Positions 59,251-64,000 of a DNA stretch of 64,000 nt are shown here, one piece after another. Source of the stretch: Acrocarpospora macrocephala. Lineage in GTDB: Bacteria > Actinomycetota > Actinomycetes > Streptosporangiales > Streptosporangiaceae. Positions within the stretch are counted from its first letter, which is position 1, and each line of letters opens with the position of its first letter. Both the position numbers and the translations under genes were made by a program. The stretch is from positions 49,461-113,460 of the forward strand of contig NZ_BLAE01000025.1 in assembly GCF_009687865.1 (NCBI RefSeq), given 5' to 3'. The notes beneath the pieces are model-generated. The model was given only the letters and a program-made list of their open reading frames with translations, did not search any database and was not told the origin of the DNA.

Positions 59251-60986
59251 CAGTCCTCGTGCTCCCATTTCGGCGCCATGTCACGGGCATACTTGATCTC
59301 GTCGTTGCTGGTTCCGGCCGCGACCATCGGCCACACCATCGCGTCCTCGTGGACGACGAAGTCGACCACCACCGGCGCGTCGTTGATCTCCATCGCCTTG
59401 CGGATGACGGCGTCCACGTCCTCGGGCCGCTCGCAGCGCAGACCGACGCAACCATACGCCTCGGCGAGCTTCACGAAGTCCGGGATCCGGCGTGTCGACT
59501 GCAGGTTGGTGTTGGAGTAACGCTCCTCGTAGAAGAGCGTCTGCCACTGGCGGACCATGCCGAGGTTGCCGTTGTTGATGACCGCGACCTTGATCGGCAC
59601 GCCCTCCAGGGCGCAGGTGGCCAGCTCCTGGTTGGTCATCTGGAAGCAGCCGTCGCCGTCGATGGCCCAGACCGTGGTCTCCGGGCTGCCCATCTTGACG
59701 CCCATCGCGGCCGGCACGGCGAAGCCCATCGTGCCCAGGCCGCCGGAGTTGATGAAGGTGCCCGGCCGCTCGTAGCCGATGAACTGGGCGGCCCACATCT
59801 GGTGCTGGCCGACCCCGGCCACGTAGAACGCGTCCGGCCCCACGATGGCGCTGAGCCGCTCCATCACGTACTGCGGGGCCAGCGTGCCGTCCTCGAACTC
59901 CTCGTAGCCGAGCGCGTAGGTTCCCTTGAGCGCGTTGAGCGCCTGCCACCAGTCGGCGTAGTCGCCCTTGCGCCCGTCGGCCTTGACCGCCGCGATCAGG
60001 TCGGTGAGGACCTCACGGCAGTCGCCCACGATGGGCACGTCCGCGTGCCGGTTCTTGGAGATCTCGGCCGGGTCGATGTCCGCGTGCACGATCTTCGCGT
60101 GCGGCGCGAACGTGTCCAGGCGGCCGGTGACCCGGTCGTCGAAGCGGGCGCCCAGCGCGATGATCAGGTCGCTGCGCTGGAGCGAGCCGACCGCGGCGAC
60201 CGTGCCGTGCATGCCGGGCATGCCCAGGTGCTGCGGGTGGCTGTCGGGGAAGCTGCCCCGGGCCATCAGGGTGGTGATGACCGGGATGCCGGTCAGCTCG
60301 GCCAGTTCCAGCAGTTGGGCGGAGGCGCGGGCCTTGTGCACGCCGCCGCCGGCGTACAGCACCGGGCGGCGGGACTCGGCGATCAGCCGGGCCGCCTCGC
60401 GGATCTGCTTGGAGTGCGGGCGGGTGACCGGGCGGTAGCCCGGCAGCTGCATGGTGACCGGCCAGGTGAAGGTGGTCATGGCCTGGAGGGCGTCCTTGGA
60501 GATGTCCACCAGCACCGGGCCTGGACGTCCGGTCGAGGCGATGTGGAAGGCCTCCACGATCGTCCTGGGGATGTCGGCCGCGTTGGTCACCAGGAAGTTG
60601 TGCTTGGTGATCGGCATGGTGATGCCGGAGATGTCCGCCTCCTGGAAGGCGTCCGTTCCGATCGCCGCCGACGCCACCTGGCCGGTGATGGCGACGATCG
60701 GCACCGAGTCCATGTACGCGTCGGCGATCGGGGTGACCAGGTTGGTGGCGCCCGGGCCGCTGGTGGCCATGCAGACGCCGACCTTGCCGGTCGCCTGGGC
60801 GTACCCCTCGGCGGCGTGGCCGGCGCCCTGCTCGTGCCGTACGAGCACGTGCCGGACCTTGGTCGAGTCGTAGAGGGGATCGTAGGCGGGCAGGATGGCG
60901 CCGCCCGGGATCCCGAACACCGTGTCGACCCCGACGTGCTCCAGCGCCCGCACTAGGGCCTGGGCACCTGTCATCTGTTCGGTCAT
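59250..60986 (-). CDS. ilvB: Acetolactate synthase catalytic subunit
   Basis: TPP-dependent acetohydroxyacid synthase, 578 aa, the first common step of branched-chain synthesis. The activating Glu is in [34 protein letters not shown] and the TPP-Mg motif [20 protein letters not shown]...VINN are visible, as is [14 protein letters not shown] 60986 with AGGAACGAGCC upstream; ATG 61001 is an alternative. An attenuator leader precedes it. Confidence 0.98.
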
Positions 60987-61033
60987 CGGCTCGTTCCTCA
61001 TGTGGCTGAGCAGGTCTGGTGTGATGGCTGGGC

Positions 61034-61078
61034 ATAAAAAATGCCCCGTCCGCTGGGCGGAGCTGGGGCGGCGCGCAG
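61034..61078 (-). terminator. Attenuator terminator in the ilvB leader
   Basis: GCCCC (61043-61047) pairs with GGGGC (61065-61069) around an inner CCGC/GCGG stem; the minus strand continues ATTTTTTAT. GGCGCGCAG (61070-61078) pairs perfectly with CTGCGCGCC (61098-61106), which overlaps the end of the leader peptide. This is the arrangement also found before cimA. Confidence 0.88.
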
Positions 61079-61092
61079 GACTCAGGACCTCG

Positions 61093-61140
61093 TCAGGCTG
61101 CGCGCCTGCGAAGTACTACGAGAATCCCACTGCGATGCAT
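61093..61140 (-). CDS. ilvB leader peptide [15 protein letters not shown]
   Basis: A 15-residue open frame with AAGGTGGAG just upstream. Control codons Ile-Leu-Val-Val-Leu cover all three branched-chain amino acids, matching ilvBNC. It is followed by competing hairpins and a U-tract terminator. Leader peptides of this kind are described upstream of ilvB in Streptomyces and Corynebacterium. Confidence 0.9.
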   Translation of the reverse strand: MHRSGILVVLRRRAA

Positions 61141-61197
61141 GGCTCCACCTTGTCCGAAAGACCGCCGCCACGTCAAATCATCTGGGACGGCGATCTC

Positions 61198-61203
61198 ATC
61201 ATA
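61198..61203 (-). promoter_or_regulatory. Possible -10 element of the ilvB transcript
   Basis: TATGAT on the minus strand, about 58 bp before the leader-peptide start, within the 74-bp gap to the GGDEF-EAL gene. The surrounding TATGATGAGA also occurs in NdgR-type box 1 at leuC/ndgR. No clear -35 element is seen. Confidence 0.4.
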
Positions 61204-61214
61204 CGGACAAACTG

Positions 61215-63857
61215 TTATGCGGTGTTCTGGAGGCTGGTGAGGTTGGTACGCATGAGCGAGTCCACACCCTGGGCGCCCATCGGGCGTGCGACCAGGTAAC
61301 CCTGACCCCTGCTGCAGCCCATCTCGCGCAGGAGTTCCAGCTGTTCGGGGCGCTCGATGCCCTCGGCGACCACGGTCAGGCCGAGGTCGTGGCCGAGCCG
61401 CACGATGGTCCGGGTGAGCAGGGTGAGCGTCTCGTCCAGGCCAAGGCCGGACACGAACGACGGATCGATCTTGATCATGTCGACCGGGAGTTGCCGGAGG
61501 AAGGCCAGCGAGGCGTAGCCGGTGCCGAAGTCGTCGATGGCCAGCCGCACCCCGAGCTCGCGCAGCTCCGACAGCTTCTCGACGGTGTCACCCGCGTCCT
61601 CGACCAGCATCTCCTCGATCACCTCGAGGGTGAGCGCGCTCGGCGGCAGGCCGCTGTCGGCCAGCGCCGCCGAGATGGTCTCCACGAAGCCGGGCGCGGT
61701 GATCTGCCGCTTGGACAGGTTGAGCGCCAGCCCGATGTCCCACGAGGAGGCCCGCCAGGTGGCCACCTCGCCGCACGCCTCGGTCAGGATCCACTCGCTC
61801 AGCGGCACGATCAGGCCGGTCTCCTCGGCCGCGTCCAGGAACTGCTCCGGCGGGACGAACGTGCCGCCGCGGCACCAGCGCACCAGCGCCTCCACCGCGG
61901 TCACCCGGTTGGTGGCCAGGTCCACGATCGGCTGGTACTCGATGACGAACTGCTTCTCCAGCAGGGCCCGCTGCAGGTCGGCGGCGATCTCCAGGCGCCG
62001 TACGGCATCCGCGTGCATGTGCGCCGCGAACACCTCCACCCGCCGCCCGCCGAGCCCCTTGGCCCGCGCCATCGCCACGTCGGCGTTGCGCAGCAAATCG
62101 CCCGGCGAGGTCTCGTCCTCGGCGAACGCCACGCCCACGCTGGCGGTCAGCGCGATATCGCGGTCGGCCACCCGGAACGGCTCGGCGGAGACCGCGCGGA
62201 CCAGCCGCTCGGCCAGGTCCACCGCGAGCTGCGCGTCGCCGCCGGACTCCAGCAGCACCGCGAACTCGTCGCCGCCCCACCTGGCGAGCGTGTCATCGGC
62301 CCGCACCGCGGCTCGCAACCGCCGGGCGGCCTGCCCGAGCAGGTAGTCGCCGCTGGCATGACCCACCGAGTCGTTCACCCCGGTGAACCCATCCAGGTCG
62401 AGAAATATCACGGCGGGGCGGCTGGCCCGGGGCAGCACCTCGCGGGTGCGCTCCTCGAAGTAGGCCCGGTTCGGCAGGCCGGTCACGCCGTCGTGGAAGG
62501 TCAGGTGGGTGACCTGGTTGCGCAGCGCCACCTGGTCGCTGACGTCCCTGGTGGTGACCAGGACCAGGTCCTCGTGGCGGACGTGCCGGGTGGCCACCGA
62601 CTCGGTGGGCCGCCAGGTGCCGTCGGCGGCGCGGACGCGGCACTCGATCCGGCAGGTGCCGTACCGCTGCGGGCTCTCGTCCTCGATCATGCGGCGGAGC
62701 TGGACCTGGATGCCGGGCACGTCCTCCGGGTGCAGGTAGTCGAAGATCGACTTGCCGGTCAGCTCGACCGGGTCGTAGCCGTAGGTCTCCTCGACGCCCG
62801 CGCTGATCTCCTGGACCGTGCCCTCGTTGTCGCACATCAGCACCACGTCGCCGGTGTCGGCGGCCAGCTGGTTCAGCTGGCGCTCGCTGATGGCCAGCTG
62901 GTTGCGCAGCCCGTCCGCCGACAACATCAGCACCATCAGCCGGACCAGCAGCACGGCCAGCACGGAGGCCACCACGATGGTCAGCGCGGGCCCGCGGGCG
63001 AACACGTCGGCCCCGACCACCACGGTCGCGGCGGCCACCAGCGCGTATGGCGTCGCCGCCACCACCGGCATCGGCGTCGCGGCCGCGCGCAGCCGGGCCG
63101 GGACCCGGCCCCGGGAACCCTCCACGATCCACGGCGCGACCGCCAGCAGCAGGAACGCGGCCGGCGCCACCAGACCGGCCACCAGGGTCGGCGACTGCTC
63201 GCCGTTCAGCCGGGTGACGGCGGTGGCCAGCTCGGCCATCGTGATCGCGGCCAGCACCAGCAGCCCGGCCAGGCCGACCGCCCGGTTGGCCGCCCGGGAC
63301 ACCGCCACCTTGGGCGCGACCGCGCAGGCGGCGAGCAGGCAGAGCACCGGCAGGGCGAGGGTGAAGTAGAAGGCGCCCGCGTCCTCGGCCCGCTCGGCCA
63401 TCGGCCCGAGCAGCAGCGCCCAGGTGATCGCGAAGATCGAGGCCGCGCCCAGGTAGGCCTCGGTGGCCTGCCGGAACACGCCCCGGCGCTGCGGCGGCGG
63501 CACCGCGGTCAGCCAGCAGCCGATCATCAGCAGCAGCGAGCCGACCAGGAGCAGCAGGTCGGCGAAGGTGAGCACGAACGCCGTCCCGGCCGCCACCGGG
63601 CGCACCCCGATGCCGAACAGCCAGGTCAGCGCGCCCCCGGCGAGCCAGCGCCAGGCGACCGCCTCGCGCCGGTGCGCGCTGGCGTTCCTGGTCGAGGCCA
63701 CCAGCAGGGAGACAGCGGCGAGCAAGCCGCTCACCAGGCCCGCCACCGCGGTCACCGCGGTGTCGGAGCCACCCGCGATGAGGGCAGCGGCGATCACCGC
63801 CGCGCCGAGCCCGGCCGCGGCGATCAGCGAGACCCTCGGGTCCCTCCTGCCGTTCAC
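61215..63857 (-). CDS. Membrane-bound GGDEF-EAL protein with PAS domain
   Basis: 880 aa. About ten membrane helices (residues 10-320), a PAS domain (about 330-440: YGYDPVELTGKSIFDYLHPE), a GGDEF domain (LDLDGFTGVNDSVGHASGDY; RWGGDEFAVLL near residue 526, with an inhibitory RxxD site, RADD, five residues before it) and an EAL domain (AVEALVRW near 654, LALNLSKRQI, AIDDFGTGYASLAFLRQLPV, VVAEGIER). Both signature motifs are intact, so it could make and degrade c-di-GMP. In actinomycetes such proteins (CdgB, RmdA type) affect development. GTG start. The gene ends 74 bp before the ilvB leader. Confidence 0.95.
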   Translation of the reverse strand: MNGRRDPRVSLIAAAGLGAAVIAAALIAGGSDTAVTAVAGLVSGLLAAVSLLVASTRNASAHRREAVAWRWLAGGALTWLFGIGVRPVAAGTAFVLTFADLLLLVGSLLLMIGCWLTAVPPPQRRGVFRQATEAYLGAASIFAITWALLLGPMAERAEDAGAFYFTLALPVLCLLAACAVAPKVAVSRAANRAVGLAGLLVLAAITMAELATAVTRLNGEQSPTLVAGLVAPAAFLLLAVAPWIVEGSRGRVPARLRAAATPMPVVAATPYALVAAATVVVGADVFARGPALTIVVASVLAVLLVRLMVLMLSADGLRNQLAISERQLNQLAADTGDVVLMCDNEGTVQEISAGVEETYGYDPVELTGKSIFDYLHPEDVPGIQVQLRRMIEDESPQRYGTCRIECRVRAADGTWRPTESVATRHVRHEDLVLVTTRDVSDQVALRNQVTHLTFHDGVTGLPNRAYFEERTREVLPRASRPAVIFLDLDGFTGVNDSVGHASGDYLLGQAARRLRAAVRADDTLARWGGDEFAVLLESGGDAQLAVDLAERLVRAVSAEPFRVADRDIALTASVGVAFAEDETSPGDLLRNADVAMARAKGLGGRRVEVFAAHMHADAVRRLEIAADLQRALLEKQFVIEYQPIVDLATNRVTAVEALVRWCRGGTFVPPEQFLDAAEETGLIVPLSEWILTEACGEVATWRASSWDIGLALNLSKRQITAPGFVETISAALADSGLPPSALTLEVIEEMLVEDAGDTVEKLSELRELGVRLAIDDFGTGYASLAFLRQLPVDMIKIDPSFVSGLGLDETLTLLTRTIVRLGHDLGLTVVAEGIERPEQLELLREMGCSRGQGYLVARPMGAQGVDSLMRTNLTSLQNTA

Positions 63858-64000
63858 GCTCGTCGCCCTTTACATCCGGTCACATCGTCAGTTTGCGCGG
63901 CGGCGAAGCTTGACATGGTGCCAACGGCCCAGTCGTCACCGATCTGATAACAGCGATCCGCGCGAGCAACAACGCTACGGACCCGAGGTCACGGGGCAGG
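63858..64000. other. Upstream region of the GGDEF-EAL gene, right window edge
   Basis: 143 bp without a recognisable gene. It should hold the promoter of the GGDEF-EAL gene; I see no clear -10/-35 pair or repeat. Confidence 0.5.

Noticed and set aside
61043-61069. Dispersed-repeat core in the ilvB attenuator (GGGCGGAGC)
   Set aside because: The resemblance is short and explained by the terminator stem; flanking repeat elements are missing.
61041-63947. 968-codon open frame antisense to the GGDEF-EAL gene
   Set aside because: A by-product of high third-position GC on the real strand; its translation is His/Gln/Arg/Asp-rich with no motifs. The same holds for the long antisense frames opposite recG, gltX-dcp, cimA, ilvB and the FtsX permease.

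Overview
The window is chromosomal DNA of a high-GC actinomycete. Gene order (mutM, rnc, rpmF, DUF177, coaD, rsmD, recG, DAK2-type kinase, rpmB, thiD, thiL, ddl, gpsA, plsC, cofC/fbiD, hup, leuD, leuC, ndgR, gltX, cimA, ilvE, leuB, serA, ilvC, ilvN, ilvB) follows the conserved Streptomyces SCO55xx block. Accessory content (F420-type guanylyltransferase, XRE/DUF397 pair, ROK, GGDEF-EAL, DUF1707-FHA) and the interspersed repeats suggest a Streptosporangiales-type actinomycete. That placement is inference, not an identification. There are no rRNA genes, IS elements, CRISPR arrays or prophage.

Layout. 0-10 kb: a minus-strand housekeeping run (small coiled-coil protein, acylphosphatase, DNA glycosylase, RNase III, L32, CoA synthesis, 16S rRNA methylase, RecG, FakA-like protein), with L28 on the plus strand. 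9.7-16 kb: ThiD and ThiL flank an accessory group made of a DUF397/XRE pair, an ADP-ribosylglycohydrolase and a membrane-anchored protein with a CBM2-like ectodomain. 16-22.5 kb: D-Ala-D-Ala ligase, an aberrant Cys/Met-type PLP protein, GpsA, PlsC, CofC/FbiD and a drug-efflux MFS with its divergent TetR and operators. 22.6-30.5 kb: regulators, HU, LeuDC and the IclR regulator NdgR, then an acidic protein of unknown function. 30.5-35.3 kb: a decayed patch with two frameshifted genes, SDR/LysR, a thioesterase, a thioredoxin-fold protein and three tRNA genes. 35.4-51.9 kb: Dcp peptidase, GltX, FAH hydrolase, heparinase-like lyase, CimA, O-methyltransferase, IlvE, LeuB, ROK, a 43-aa protein, SerA, an SseB-like protein and a GPH transporter. 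51.8-64 kb: a PadR/ABC/FtsX operon, a CAP lipoprotein, a DUF1707-FHA protein, ilvBNC and a membrane GGDEF-EAL protein.

How it fits together. Most of the right half is branched-chain amino acid metabolism: citramalate synthase, acetohydroxyacid synthase, KARI, isopropylmalate isomerase and dehydrogenase, and the aminotransferase. Two layers of control are visible. First, ilvB and cimA each have a leader peptide rich in Leu/Ile/Val followed by competing hairpins and a U-tract terminator (attenuation). Second, a palindrome TCTC-N7-GAGA occurs twice between leuC and ndgR and once each before leuB, before cimA and before an undescribed 43-aa gene beside serA. This looks like the NdgR/LtbR operator, and would place the small gene in the same regulon. 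The small gene's ribosome-binding site is also enclosed in an 11-bp hairpin touching its start codon.

Other notable structure: a dispersed intergenic repeat with a GGGCTCCGCCC core, one copy of which has entered thiL in frame; thiL itself appears to start with an AUC codon.
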